Positions 16,874 to 25,605 of a stretch of DNA of 64,000 nucleotides are shown here, piece by piece. The DNA comes from Thermomicrobiales bacterium (GTDB taxonomy: Bacteria > Chloroflexota > Chloroflexia > Thermomicrobiales > UBA6265). The position numbers and the translations under genes were made by a program. A model generated the notes under the pieces. It saw only the letters and a list, made by a program, of their open reading frames with translations. It ran no database searches and was not told the DNA's origin. The stretch is taken from assembly GCA_041390825.1 (NCBI GenBank), contig JAWKPF010000022.1:10568-74567 (forward strand), in the 5' to 3' direction. How positions within the stretch are numbered: position 1 is the first letter of the stretch; each line of letters opens with the position of its first letter.

Positions 16874-18991
16874 TCATTGCCGCGAGAAATAGCTCCCGAC
16901 CACCCATCCGGTTCCCTGGGCAGTCTCGATCTCATACCAGGAGTAGCCGTTCCAGGTCACCGGCCCGTCGAGGATCGTGCCGTGGTCGCCAGCTTGCAAT
17001 TGCGCGATCACCGGCGCGTCTTCATCGGCCTCTTCCCGCAGATTGACCGGCCCATCGGAAACGTAGACCGCATCTCCGGGCGCAAAGGTAGTGGGAGCAG
17101 CGGCGTCTGACCGTTCGAGATACGTGGCCGAAACCCAACCGGTCACCAGGGAGGTGCGCACCTCGAACCAGAGTTGCTCGTCCGCCACTTCGGGACCATT
17201 GGTCAGTGTGCCGACAGCCCCGGTCTCCAGGAATCCGATCACGTCGTCGCCCAGACCGGGTGTGCGATGCACCTGGAGCGGTCCATCGTGAACAGCCACG
17301 GTCTCGCCAACGGACAGGTCGGTGGTGGGTACCGGCCTGTCAGGCGCCGGCTGGTCCGACCAGGTCAGATAGGTACTGGCGACCCAGGCGAATCGCTCAC
17401 TTGTCATGATGCGGTACCAGCGATACCCGTCGGCATCTTCCGGACCCGCGACGACCAATCCAACAGTCCCCTGGGACGCATTCTGGACGACGTCGGACAT
17501 GACGCCCGGCACGCGACGAAGATTCGCCGATTCTTTGAGCTCGACAACATCCTCGATGCCGAAAAGGCCGCTCGTGCCCCCAATCGGGGGATCGCGGAAC
17601 AGCGCGGAGTACTCGACCCAACCGCGGCCAAAGTCTGTGGAAATCAGATACCACGCCAGACCGTCGACCATGACAGGGCCGGCAATGATGACGCCGACGG
17701 TAAACTCTGGGAGCTGGAGGGTCGCAGGGGCGCCGAATCCGGCATCGACGCGCGCGGTAGTGGAGACAACCATCCGCGCCTGATCGCCGACAACCAGATC
17801 CGCGGCTGGTCCTTCCGGGAAGTTCGCCAGCGTCTGCGCCACCAGATCGCGCAGAACAGGCAGTTCGGCATACGCCCGGTCGCCGGGGCAGGTCGAAAGG
17901 TTGACGTCGCGGTGCGCGCAAATGGTCGGCACGCGGGTTTCCGAGTGGAAGTCGGCGAACCCTCGCGGGTCGAGATCGCGGCAGGTCCAGGCCAGGATCG
18001 CCACCATCGCGGCTAACGCTTCTTCGGTCACCTCGTCATCGAAGAACTCACCGATGAAGCAGATGCCGCTCGAACCGTGGGCATACTCGTACGCATGGCC
18101 GCCGACCACGTTGCGCCCCCCGGAGCGGCCTTCATAGATGTTTCCGAGCTTGTCGACCAGATAGTTGTAGCCAATGTCATGCCAGCCATGGGTGACGGCG
18201 TGGTAGTAGTAAATCGAACGAATCGCCTCCAGCGGGTCTTGCGAGTTTGGCGTCTCGGAATGGTGGATGATGGCGTGTTCGACGAGCTGGTACTCCTTGA
18301 CCCACCATTCGCCGTCCTCTTCGAAGCGCAGCGATTCGTCGGCGCCCCATTCCGAGCGGCTGATCAAAGCCGGCGGCGAAGAAACGTCGTAGGCGGCCTT
18401 GGCGGAAATGGAGACTGGAAAGTCCGCCGCAGTGGGACCAGCGCTCGAATCGATGAAGGTGAACGTCAACCCCGGCACTGCGGCGGGGTTTCCCTGGTCG
18501 TCGATGGTGCGATAGCGGATCGCGATGCCTCGAGTGGCGCAAACCAGGGGAGAGAAGATGCGCTCGCCCGAATCGAGGAGTCCGGATTCACCGGACGCGC
18601 CAATGGAGAAGATCTGGGAGAAGTCGACTCCATTCGGGGAAACCTCGACGAGCACCACCGGCCAATCACCGATCTCCGCGGGCCAACTCGCGCCGACTGA
18701 GCTGAACGGGAAGGGGGCGTATGCCTCGAACGCGACTCCGCTGCCGATCTCGTCAGCAGAGACCTGATCGGCTTCGACCCAGTCGAACGAGCTGACCACC
18801 GCATCGGATTGCGCGCTGGCTTCCGGTTGACGCAATCCGCGATCGAAGAAGACTCCGGTTGCCATTGCGGCAAAGAGCGCGCTTGCCTTGAGCACAACGC
18901 GGCGGCTGATCTCCGGCGAGTCGGGCGCGAAGATACCCCCAGTGCGGCCAGCAAACCGTGAATCGGACGAGGTGAAACGTGCGAGGCTCAT
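16874..18991 (-). CDS. Tat-exported peptidoglycan amidase (PGRP/amidase_2) with C-terminal SH3b repeats
   Basis: 705 aa. A twin-arginine signal (SRRVVLKASALF, about residues 29-40) is followed by a beta-rich region. The amidase_2/PGRP domain (about residues 215-380) starts LISRSEWGADESLRF and carries the zinc set: His in HHSETPN, His in CAHRDVN and Cys in STCPGD. Several SH3b-like repeats follow, recognisable by recurring WYxIxT...GWVxxxYL. The enzyme would cleave N-acetylmuramoyl-L-alanine bonds or bind wall fragments outside the membrane. It is a paralog of the neighbour at 19219-21837. GTGACAATT lies upstream of both starts (here at 19047-19039 on the minus strand). Confidence 0.88.
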   Translation of the reverse strand: MSLARFTSSDSRFAGRTGGIFAPDSPEISRRVVLKASALFAAMATGVFFDRGLRQPEASAQSDAVVSSFDWVEADQVSADEIGSGVAFEAYAPFPFSSVGASWPAEIGDWPVVLVEVSPNGVDFSQIFSIGASGESGLLDSGERIFSPLVCATRGIAIRYRTIDDQGNPAAVPGLTFTFIDSSAGPTAADFPVSISAKAAYDVSSPPALISRSEWGADESLRFEEDGEWWVKEYQLVEHAIIHHSETPNSQDPLEAIRSIYYYHAVTHGWHDIGYNYLVDKLGNIYEGRSGGRNVVGGHAYEYAHGSSGICFIGEFFDDEVTEEALAAMVAILAWTCRDLDPRGFADFHSETRVPTICAHRDVNLSTCPGDRAYAELPVLRDLVAQTLANFPEGPAADLVVGDQARMVVSTTARVDAGFGAPATLQLPEFTVGVIIAGPVMVDGLAWYLISTDFGRGWVEYSALFRDPPIGGTSGLFGIEDVVELKESANLRRVPGVMSDVVQNASQGTVGLVVAGPEDADGYRWYRIMTSERFAWVASTYLTWSDQPAPDRPVPTTDLSVGETVAVHDGPLQVHRTPGLGDDVIGFLETGAVGTLTNGPEVADEQLWFEVRTSLVTGWVSATYLERSDAAAPTTFAPGDAVYVSDGPVNLREEADEDAPVIAQLQAGDHGTILDGPVTWNGYSWYEIETAQGTGWVVGSYFSRQ

Positions 18992-19164
18992 CTGCTCCCC
19001 CCAAGGCCGGTCCCATCCGGCGCACTGCAGATGTGTCGAATTGTCACAGCGGGATGGGGAGAGGATAGCAAGCGGATCGCCGGATGTCTACTGAATACCC
19101 GCGTACGTACGATGATTTTGGGGAGTCAAGGTCGATTTCGCAGTCGGTGATCCGGATGCATGCG

Positions 19165-19191
19165 GCGAGGGCCGGAGAAACCGACCCTCGC
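19165..19191 (-). terminator. hairpin downstream of the larger amidase gene
   Basis: GCGAGGG and CCCTCGC, with an inner CGG/CCG pair around AGAAA, form a strong hairpin 28 bases after the stop of the gene at 19219. No clear T-run follows on the minus strand, so it may be an RNA-stabilising or Rho-assisted end. The rest of the 227-bp gap 18992-19218 holds only the upstream region of the smaller amidase. Confidence 0.5.
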
Positions 19192-19218
19192 ACGAACACA
19201 CTCGGTTGCCCGAAAGCG

Positions 19219-21837
19219 CTACACCTTGCGCAGGTACTCGGCCGCCGCCCAGCCGACACCAAGCGACGTCTGCAATTGGTACCAGACATGTCCTGTGGCG
19301 GTGGTTGGACCAGCCAGGACGGTACCGATCGTGCCCGTGGGCATTGTGGTGATCAGCGCTCCCGACGTCGTTGGCGCCTGCCGCAGGCGCAACGAAGTCG
19401 ACGTGCGTACCGTGTCACCAATCTGAATCGTTGCGGGCGGCGCGGTCTTGGCGAGCAATGTGCCGGCAATCCAGCCAGTCCGTGTTGCGGTCTGCACGCG
19501 GTACCAGTTGTATCCGTCTGCCGCAGTGGGGCCTGCCACAACCGTCCCGGTTGTCTCCGCGGGTAGTGTCGTCAGAATGCCAGCGGTCAGGCTGGGGCCG
19601 GAGCGGATGTTCGCTGCACTGATCGTTCGGACCGTGTCGCCGATCTGGATGCCACTTGTGGGTGCGGTCGGCGACGGGGTCGGTGATTGCGTTGGACCGG
19701 AAACCTTCACGAAGAATTCCCCCGCCGACCAACCGGACACCCCTGAAATCTGCAGTTGATACCAGAGATAGCCGCTGGCGCTCACCGGGCCAGCCAGAAC
19801 GGTGCCGGTTGTTCCGGTGGAAAGCGTGCGGAGCAACCCTCCCGTTATCGATGGGCTCGATCGGAAGTTGACCGCGCTCGTCGAGCGGACGGTGTCTCCA
19901 ATTGCGAAGGCGGAGCCGGGCGGCGGGGTTGGAGACGGTGTCCGGGTGGGCCCTGGCGTTCGAGTCGGGGTGGGACTGGTGGGCTCGCCGCTTGCCGTCT
20001 TGCGGAGGAAGCTGCCCGCGCACCATCCGATGCCGTACGCGGTTTGCAACTGATACCAGTTGTAGCCATTGGCTGCCGTCGGGCCGCCAAGAACGGTTCC
20101 GGTGACGCCAACGGGCAGCAAGGTGATGATCGCGGCCGAGGTTGTCGGGCCGATGCGGAAGTTGACCGACGAGATCGTGATGACGCTATCGCCAGGTTGC
20201 GGTGGAGTGTTGTCGGGCGGTCCGGACGAAACCTTCTGATACTTGGATTGGTCGGTCCAGCCATATCGCTCATCGCCACCGATTCCCGTCACCTGGTACC
20301 AGACGATGCCATCCCGGAAGCGCGGACCAACTTCCACCCACATCTGCGTCCCGGTGGTGATCGTCGAGAGGAGATCGCTGGATGCTTTGGGCTGCGCCCG
20401 CAAGGCTGCCGACGAAGCGGAGACCTGGATCGTGTCGCCTACTGCGAAGCGGGCGGAGTTGATCGTGCCGGCGGGCGCCAACTGGAGGAACTCGGCCGAC
20501 ACCCAGCCGTTTCCGGCAGCGGCATTGACCCGATACCAATTGGTGCCAGTTGCCAGGGATGGTCCCGCGACGACTCCGGCAATGCTCCCGTCCGGAAGCT
20601 GGCCGCTCACGCTGCTGCCGGTGCCGGGAGCAGATCGGAGATTGAGGTTCGAACCGTCGTCGGTGGCGATTGCGACCACGTCGCCGATGATGAAGCCGCC
20701 TGGGGGACCTGCTGGAGGGTTCGCCTGGGTCTGCGCCACCATGGTGCGGATCGCGGCCAGATCGTCGTAGGCGAAGTCGCCAGGGCAGGTCGTGTCATTG
20801 ACGTCGCGGTGTCCGCAGATCGTCGGCAGGTCGATCAGGTCCCAGGAATCGGAGAAGCCGAGCGGATCGAGCCCACGCAGCGCAAACGACAGAATGGCCA
20901 CCACCCCGCTGACCGCGGCCGGCGTCGGGTTCTGAACGAGATGATTCCCAATCAGGCAGCATCCGACGGCGCCCACGTTGTGCGCCATCGAGTGATTGCC
21001 GATGACACCCTGGCCGCCGACCCGTCCCTGATAGATGTTCCCGTACTTGTCGACCAGGTAGTTGTAGCCAATGTCACCCCATGCCCGCGTGACGGCGTGG
21101 TAGTAGTAGATCGATCGCATTTGGGCAGCAGGGTCGTCCGCGTTTGGCGTCTCGGAGTGGTGGACGATGCCGTGGCGGATCGGCGCGTACTGCGGCGGAA
21201 AGATCTCGACGCCATTCGCGAAGCGGAGCGATTCGTCGGCGCCCCAACCGGTCCGTGAGATGATCCCGGGCGGCACGCTGATATCGGCCGCTTCCACGAG
21301 CTGCGCTTCACCCAGGGTCGGCCCGTCGCTCGCGTCGATATACGTCAATCCAAAACTGTCGATCGCGACAGGGTCGCCATCCTCATCGATCACCCGATAC
21401 TGAATGAAGCTGTCGCCGTTGCTGAACGCCAGGCGGGTGAACACGCGGCCATCGCGCTCCGGAAGCCCGTTGTCGACATCGGCCACCAACACGATGATGT
21501 CTGAGTAGGTGACACCGTCCGGGCTCAACCGTATCTCCACCCGGGGCCATGTCCCAAGCACGCCACTCCAGCTGGCTCCGACCGCGGTAAACGGGAATTC
21601 CGCTTCGATGGTGATGAAGCCTTCGTCGTCCGCTGCCTGGACCAACGAATCCTGATCGATGGCGTACCAATCGACCGCTCTTGTCGTCGATTGCGCCTCG
21701 GCCTCGTCGCGACGAGTGACCGCGAATCCGCCCGATACGAGCGCGCCGAACAAGGCCGCGGTTTTCAGGACGACCCGGCGGTCGACGGTAAGCTCTGACC
21801 AGGTTCGCGGCTGGTTGGGGAGGTTCGTGCGGGACAT
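19219..21837 (-). CDS. Tat-exported peptidoglycan amidase (PGRP/amidase_2) with many SH3b repeats and Pro/Thr linkers
   Basis: 872 aa. Twin-arginine signal VDRRVVLKTAALFG at about residues 18-31. The amidase_2 domain (about residues 195-370) begins IISRTGWGADESLRFANG and keeps HHSETPN, CGHRDVND and TTCPGD zinc residues. Behind it are six to seven SH3b-type repeats (recurring NFRxxPS...GTTGTVLAGP...GYxWYQLQ...GWxAGxF), joined by TP-rich linkers (TPTRTPGPTRTPSPTPP). It is a longer paralog of 16874-18991 and probably arose by local duplication with repeat expansion. The TP linkers look like wall-spanning or surface stalks. A wall remodelling or binding role is inferred from domains. Confidence 0.88.
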   Translation of the reverse strand: MSRTNLPNQPRTWSELTVDRRVVLKTAALFGALVSGGFAVTRRDEAEAQSTTRAVDWYAIDQDSLVQAADDEGFITIEAEFPFTAVGASWSGVLGTWPRVEIRLSPDGVTYSDIIVLVADVDNGLPERDGRVFTRLAFSNGDSFIQYRVIDEDGDPVAIDSFGLTYIDASDGPTLGEAQLVEAADISVPPGIISRTGWGADESLRFANGVEIFPPQYAPIRHGIVHHSETPNADDPAAQMRSIYYYHAVTRAWGDIGYNYLVDKYGNIYQGRVGGQGVIGNHSMAHNVGAVGCCLIGNHLVQNPTPAAVSGVVAILSFALRGLDPLGFSDSWDLIDLPTICGHRDVNDTTCPGDFAYDDLAAIRTMVAQTQANPPAGPPGGFIIGDVVAIATDDGSNLNLRSAPGTGSSVSGQLPDGSIAGVVAGPSLATGTNWYRVNAAAGNGWVSAEFLQLAPAGTINSARFAVGDTIQVSASSAALRAQPKASSDLLSTITTGTQMWVEVGPRFRDGIVWYQVTGIGGDERYGWTDQSKYQKVSSGPPDNTPPQPGDSVITISSVNFRIGPTTSAAIITLLPVGVTGTVLGGPTAANGYNWYQLQTAYGIGWCAGSFLRKTASGEPTSPTPTRTPGPTRTPSPTPPPGSAFAIGDTVRSTSAVNFRSSPSITGGLLRTLSTGTTGTVLAGPVSASGYLWYQLQISGVSGWSAGEFFVKVSGPTQSPTPSPTAPTSGIQIGDTVRTISAANIRSGPSLTAGILTTLPAETTGTVVAGPTAADGYNWYRVQTATRTGWIAGTLLAKTAPPATIQIGDTVRTSTSLRLRQAPTTSGALITTMPTGTIGTVLAGPTTATGHVWYQLQTSLGVGWAAAEYLRKV

Positions 21838-21997
21838 CAGGCATGCTCGCTTCAGCGTGGAGAACGCGGACGATCGAGATGTTGGCTTGTGTGTGTGCTA
21901 ATCGTACGGCGATTGCGGACAATTGTCACCACGGGGCGCGCCGTTCGATCGGATATGATGCCGAACAGTTCGCGCCAACCACGACCGGAAAGATGGC

Positions 21998-22825
21998 ATG
22001 CCGAAGACCACAGTTGGAGATCTGGAAGTCGCGTACGAGGTGACCGGTTCCGGTCCGCCTGTTGTGATGATCAACGGAATCGGATCACCCAGAGCTGGCT
22101 GGAGCCTACAGGTTCCGGCGCTGAGCCGCTATTTCACTGTGCTCACGTTCGACAATCGCGACGTGGGAGAAACCGGCGCCGGAGCCGATCCGAAACCGTA
22201 TGCCATGCGCCAGTTTGCCGACGACGTGGCTGGTCTGATGGACGCGGTTGGCTGGCGCAGCGCGCACATCGTAGGCGCATCGATGGGTGGAGCGATTGCG
22301 CAGGAGTTCGCAATCGGCTACCCGGACCGGACGCGCAGTGTGAGCATCGTCTGTTCCTGGCCGAAGAGCGACCCCTGGATGATCGAGCTGATGACCCAGT
22401 GGGACCACGTCTTCGAAACACAGGGGCGCGTTGCCTGGGATCGCACCACCTTCCTGTGGGTTTTCACCGAGCGGTTCTTCAATGCCGATCCAAACCCGTT
22501 GCCCGGGTTGCTCGAGGAGAGCGAGCGGATGCCATTTCCACAGTCGCTGGAGAGCTATCTGCGACAGTCGGCGGCGTTCAAGGCGCACGATGTGCTCGAC
22601 CGTCTGCCGCTCATCTCGTCACCTGCGCATGTGATCGTCGGTGAGGAAGACATCTATACGCCGTTGCGCTATTCGCTCGAGATTGCGAATGCCATTCCCG
22701 GAGCCACGCTGACCACCATTCCAGAAGCGGGGCATGGACTCTTCTGGGAGCAAACCGACCTGTTCAATCAGTCACTTGGAAACTTCATGCTCGAAGTCGA
22801 GCAAGGCGCAAATGGAGTCGACTAG
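21998..22825 (+). CDS. alpha/beta hydrolase
   Basis: 275 aa. Alpha/beta-hydrolase fold: oxyanion region MINGIGSPRAGW, nucleophile elbow GASMGGAIAQ (Ser near residue 97), acid in VGEEDIYTP, and catalytic His in EAGHGLFWE. Similar to lactonase/esterase-type hydrolases; the substrate is unknown. ATG 21998 was taken. It abuts the next gene (TAG directly followed by ATG at 22826), so the two form an operon with a sugar isomerase-like protein and MoaC behind it. Confidence 0.85.
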   Translation: MPKTTVGDLEVAYEVTGSGPPVVMINGIGSPRAGWSLQVPALSRYFTVLTFDNRDVGETGAGADPKPYAMRQFADDVAGLMDAVGWRSAHIVGASMGGAIAQEFAIGYPDRTRSVSIVCSWPKSDPWMIELMTQWDHVFETQGRVAWDRTTFLWVFTERFFNADPNPLPGLLEESERMPFPQSLESYLRQSAAFKAHDVLDRLPLISSPAHVIVGEEDIYTPLRYSLEIANAIPGATLTTIPEAGHGLFWEQTDLFNQSLGNFMLEVEQGANGVD

Positions 22826-23641
22826 ATGCCAAACAATCTGATTCTCGGATCGACCATTGTCTTCGCCCCGTTGCCGATCGACGCGGCGCTCGAAGGGCTT
22901 GCCGAGGCGGGGTATCGCAATTGTGAGATCGGGGCGGTCAAGGGCTGGTTCGAGCACATCGATCCCGATACGGTTTCCGATGCCGAACTAAACCGCATCC
23001 AGACGAAGCTTGCCGATCTCGGGCTCAATCCGGTCAGCATCTCGGGCCACACTCAGCTCCAGACGCAGGAAGGAAAAGAGCGTTTCAGTCGCGTCATCGA
23101 CATTGCCGACGGGCTTGGCATGTCGATCGTCAACACATTTACGGGCGACGCGAAGACCGAGGAAGAGCGCGAGGCGTACTTTGCGAATGTCGCGGAACTT
23201 TGCGACAAGGCCGCTAGCAAGGGGCTCAAGATCGGCATGGAGACCGACAGCAACATGCTCCCGACTGCCAAGATTGGGGTCGACATCCTGGCGCGCATCG
23301 ATCGCCCGAGGGTGCTCGGCTTCAACTACGACCCCGGCAATGTCGTCTACTACACCGGCGCGGACCCGATCGAGGACATCGACTACGCATTGCCCCAGCT
23401 CGTCCATTTCCATTTCAAGGACAAGATCGGCGGGGAAGGGGTGTTCAACTTCCCGCCGCCGGGCGATGGCGAGCTCGATATGGCCGCATTGCTTGCAAAG
23501 GTCGACGCGGCAGGCTACTCAGGCCCGATCAGCGCCGAAGTCGAGTTCGACGACAAGGGTTGGCCCGACTACGACGGTTGTCTTGCCGCGGCCAAACGAT
23601 CGGTTGCCAACCTGCACGACAAGTTCGGGCTCACCTGGTAG
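22826..23641 (+). CDS. sugar phosphate isomerase/epimerase family protein (TIM barrel)
   Basis: 271 aa. AP-endonuclease-2-like TIM barrel. Metal and substrate residues lie along the barrel: CEIGAVKGW near residue 33, SISGHTQ near 72, IGMETDSN near 140, GFNYDPGN near 170, VHFHFKDK near 193 and ISAEVEF near 235. Glu, Asp, His and Glu at these places bind Mn or Mg in xylose-isomerase-like enzymes. It probably isomerises or epimerises a sugar or keto-sugar; the exact substrate is not readable. Starts right at the stop of the hydrolase gene. Confidence 0.82.
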   Translation: MPNNLILGSTIVFAPLPIDAALEGLAEAGYRNCEIGAVKGWFEHIDPDTVSDAELNRIQTKLADLGLNPVSISGHTQLQTQEGKERFSRVIDIADGLGMSIVNTFTGDAKTEEEREAYFANVAELCDKAASKGLKIGMETDSNMLPTAKIGVDILARIDRPRVLGFNYDPGNVVYYTGADPIEDIDYALPQLVHFHFKDKIGGEGVFNFPPPGDGELDMAALLAKVDAAGYSGPISAEVEFDDKGWPDYDGCLAAAKRSVANLHDKFGLTW

Positions 23642-23650
23642 GGACGACGC

Positions 23651-24130
23651 GTGTCCGCCAAGCTGACCCATTTCGACGAATCGGGTCGCGCGCACATGGT
23701 CGATGTCGGCGAGAAGGAGATCACTGCTCGCCGAGCAGTCGCCACCGGTTTCGTGCGCATGCACCCGGAGACGGTTGCGCTGATTCGCGAGGGGCGCGCC
23801 GCCAAAGGGGATGTGCTGGCAGTGGCGCAAGTGGCGGCTATCATGGCCGCCAAGAAGACTCCCGACCTCATTCCCATGTGCCATCCGTTGATGCTCACCA
23901 GGGTGAAGATCGCGTTTGCGATCGAAGTGGACGGCATCGGTATCGAAGCGACCGTCGAGACCCGCGGGCAAACGGGCGTCGAGATGGAAGCGCTCACCGC
24001 CGTTTCAGGCGCCGCGCTCACGATTTACGACATGGTCAAAGCGGTCGATCGCGGCATGACTATCGAGCGAATCGGCCTCCAGGAGAAGACTGGCGGCAAG
24101 AGCGGGCATTGGGTTCGTCAGCCGAAGTAG
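23651..24130 (+). CDS. moaC: cyclic pyranopterin monophosphate synthase MoaC
   Basis: 159 aa from GTG 23651. MoaC converts the MoaA product (3',8-cyclo-GTP) to cyclic pyranopterin monophosphate in molybdenum cofactor synthesis. Family signature: [56 protein letters not shown] and the active-site lysines in MVKAVD and QEKTGGKSG. Length is standard. No other mo-cofactor gene is in the window. It sits nine bases after the sugar isomerase-like gene. Confidence 0.95.
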   Translation: MSAKLTHFDESGRAHMVDVGEKEITARRAVATGFVRMHPETVALIREGRAAKGDVLAVAQVAAIMAAKKTPDLIPMCHPLMLTRVKIAFAIEVDGIGIEATVETRGQTGVEMEALTAVSGAALTIYDMVKAVDRGMTIERIGLQEKTGGKSGHWVRQPK

Positions 24131-24211
24131 CACCTCCGATGAGGGCGGAAAATATCCGCATCTGACGACTTCTGGTTATGTTCGTCTCCATGGTAGACTC
24201 ACCGGCGATCA

Positions 24212-24238
24212 GCGCGGGTGCTCTAGCCTCGCGCTTTT
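24212..24238 (+). terminator. weak hairpin plus T-run after moaC
   Basis: GCGCG pairs with CGCGC (plus a wobble and one G-C), loop of about nine bases, then TTTT. It lies between moaC and the binding-protein gene and could end the moaC transcript. The stem is short. Confidence 0.4.
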
Positions 24239-24289
24239 GTGTATGACGCGTTCGGTACGAACGATGTCTTCTACGTAGAGGAGAACAGG

Positions 24290-25348
24290 ATGACGGTTCG
24301 CTTGACTCGTCGTGGGTTCGTTGGGGCCGCGGTTGCCGTTCCGGCATTGGCCGCGCTCCCCATTTCGCTCGAGTCCGTTGGCGCGCAGGATCCCATCACG
24401 GTCACCATGGTGACCGACACTGCCGGTCTCGGAGACCAGAACTTCAATGACCTGGCGAATGCCGGTGGCACCAAAGCGGCTACTGACTTCGGCATCGACT
24501 GGAAGGTCATCGAGTCGGTCGACATTCCGTCGTATGTTCCGAACCTTACGGCCGGGGCCGAGCAGGGCCCGCTGACGGTTGCGGTCGGCTTCCTCCTTAC
24601 CGATGCCGTGGGCGCAGTGGCCGCGCAGTATCCCGACGCGCACTTCGCCATCATCGATGCGGCGGTCGAGGCCGACAACGTCCAGTCCGTGCTCTACAAG
24701 GAGCAGGAAGCCGCATTCCTCGGTGGTGTCGCTGCCGGCCTGATGACGCAGACAGACAAGATTGGCATCATCGGCGGCCAGCGCATCCCACCCGTCATCC
24801 GCTATGAAGTCGGATTCCGTGCGGGTGTCGAGTCGGTCAACCCGGATGCCGAGATCATCATTGCGTACGCCGATTCGTTCGGCGACCCGGACAAGGGCAA
24901 GGAGTTCGCCCTGGCGCAGTTCGCCGACGGCGCCGACTTCATCTTCCCGGTTGCGGGTCTCACCGGTGTGGGAGCGTACACCGCGGTTTCTGAGCTGGGC
25001 AACCAGGGTTCCCAATGGGTCATTGGCGCGGACGTCACCCAGGATCACAACGCGCCCGGCTATGAGGCGTTCGTGGTGCGCAAGGGCGTCGATACGGGCG
25101 TCTACCAGGCGATCGAGCAGGAAGTCAACGGCACCTTCACCGGCGGCATCCATAACCTTGGCATCGCCGAGGGTGGTGTTGGCTTCGAGGACCCTAACGG
25201 CCGCGTCCCGGCCGATGTCCTGGCTCAGGTCGAGGAGTGGCAGGCGAAGATCCTCGATGGCTCGCTGGTGGTTCCGTCCACTGACGAGGAGTACGAGGCA
25301 TTCGGCAGTGCCGGCGCTGCTTCCCCCGTAGCGTCCCCGGCGGCGTAA
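24290..25348 (+). CDS. BMP family ABC transporter substrate-binding protein (nucleoside/lipoprotein-type)
   Basis: 352 aa from ATG 24290 with GAGGAG upstream. Tat-like signal LTRRGFVGAAVAV at about residues 5-17, mature start after VGAQ. Basic membrane protein (Bmp/Med) family: VTDTAGLGDQNFNDLA, SVLYKEQEAAFLGGVAAGLM, IGIIGGQRIPPVIRYEVGFRAG, and the C-terminal IADGQ-equivalent. The family binds purine nucleosides or similar compounds. It heads a complete importer with the ATPase and two permeases downstream. Confidence 0.88.
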   Translation: MTVRLTRRGFVGAAVAVPALAALPISLESVGAQDPITVTMVTDTAGLGDQNFNDLANAGGTKAATDFGIDWKVIESVDIPSYVPNLTAGAEQGPLTVAVGFLLTDAVGAVAAQYPDAHFAIIDAAVEADNVQSVLYKEQEAAFLGGVAAGLMTQTDKIGIIGGQRIPPVIRYEVGFRAGVESVNPDAEIIIAYADSFGDPDKGKEFALAQFADGADFIFPVAGLTGVGAYTAVSELGNQGSQWVIGADVTQDHNAPGYEAFVVRKGVDTGVYQAIEQEVNGTFTGGIHNLGIAEGGVGFEDPNGRVPADVLAQVEEWQAKILDGSLVVPSTDEEYEAFGSAGAASPVASPAA

Positions 25349-25379
25349 ACAACCAAGAACGACGAATCGCAGGAGAACT

Positions 25380-25411
25380 CGGGATGCGCAAGCGTCCCGG
25401 GTTTTCCTTTT
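25380..25411 (+). terminator. intrinsic terminator/attenuator after the BMP gene
   Basis: Eight-base-pair stem CGGGATGC / GCGTCCCG (one GU pair) closed by a GCAA tetraloop, followed by GGTTTTCCTTTT. It lies 31 bases after the binding-protein stop, so binding-protein message can exceed that for the rest of the importer. Confidence 0.75.
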
Positions 25412-25434
25412 CTTGCTTTGCATACCGATCCCGT

Positions 25435-25469
25435 ACCCAGGACCCTGGACCCTGGACTCCGGACTCCGC
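25435..25469. repeat. degenerate heptamer repeat (7-bp period)
   Basis: Five consecutive 7-bp units: ACCCAGG, ACCCTGG, ACCCTGG, ACTCCGG, ACTCCGC. The core TGGACTCCGGA recurs at about 63334-63348, and a reverse-complement relative is at 7406-7420. Intergenic, between the BMP gene and its ATPase. Confidence 0.7.
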
Positions 25470-25509
25470 CCATCGCCTCCCCAACTCTCGACCTCGATCA
25501 GCCCAGCAT

Positions 25510-25537
25510 TTGAGTAGTGCGACACGTCGGGTACAAT
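25510..25537 (+). promoter_or_regulatory. candidate sigma70-type promoter for the importer ATPase gene
   Basis: TTGAGT (25510-25515), 16-bp spacer, TACAAT (25532-25537), lying after the terminator and upstream of the GTG at 25606. It would give the ATPase and permeases their own transcript. The same GTACAAT -10 is seen at 581-587. Confidence 0.5.
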
Positions 25538-25605
25538 GCGCCAATTCGATGTACGTTCGCCCAACCAGTCTGGCCCGGGCCGGATTCGCAGGAGTGGAGA
25601 CTCGG

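Noticed and set aside
19756..21258. 500-aa frame antisense to the larger amidase
   Set aside because: No domain recognised; the opposite strand encodes a complete amidase with zinc ligands.
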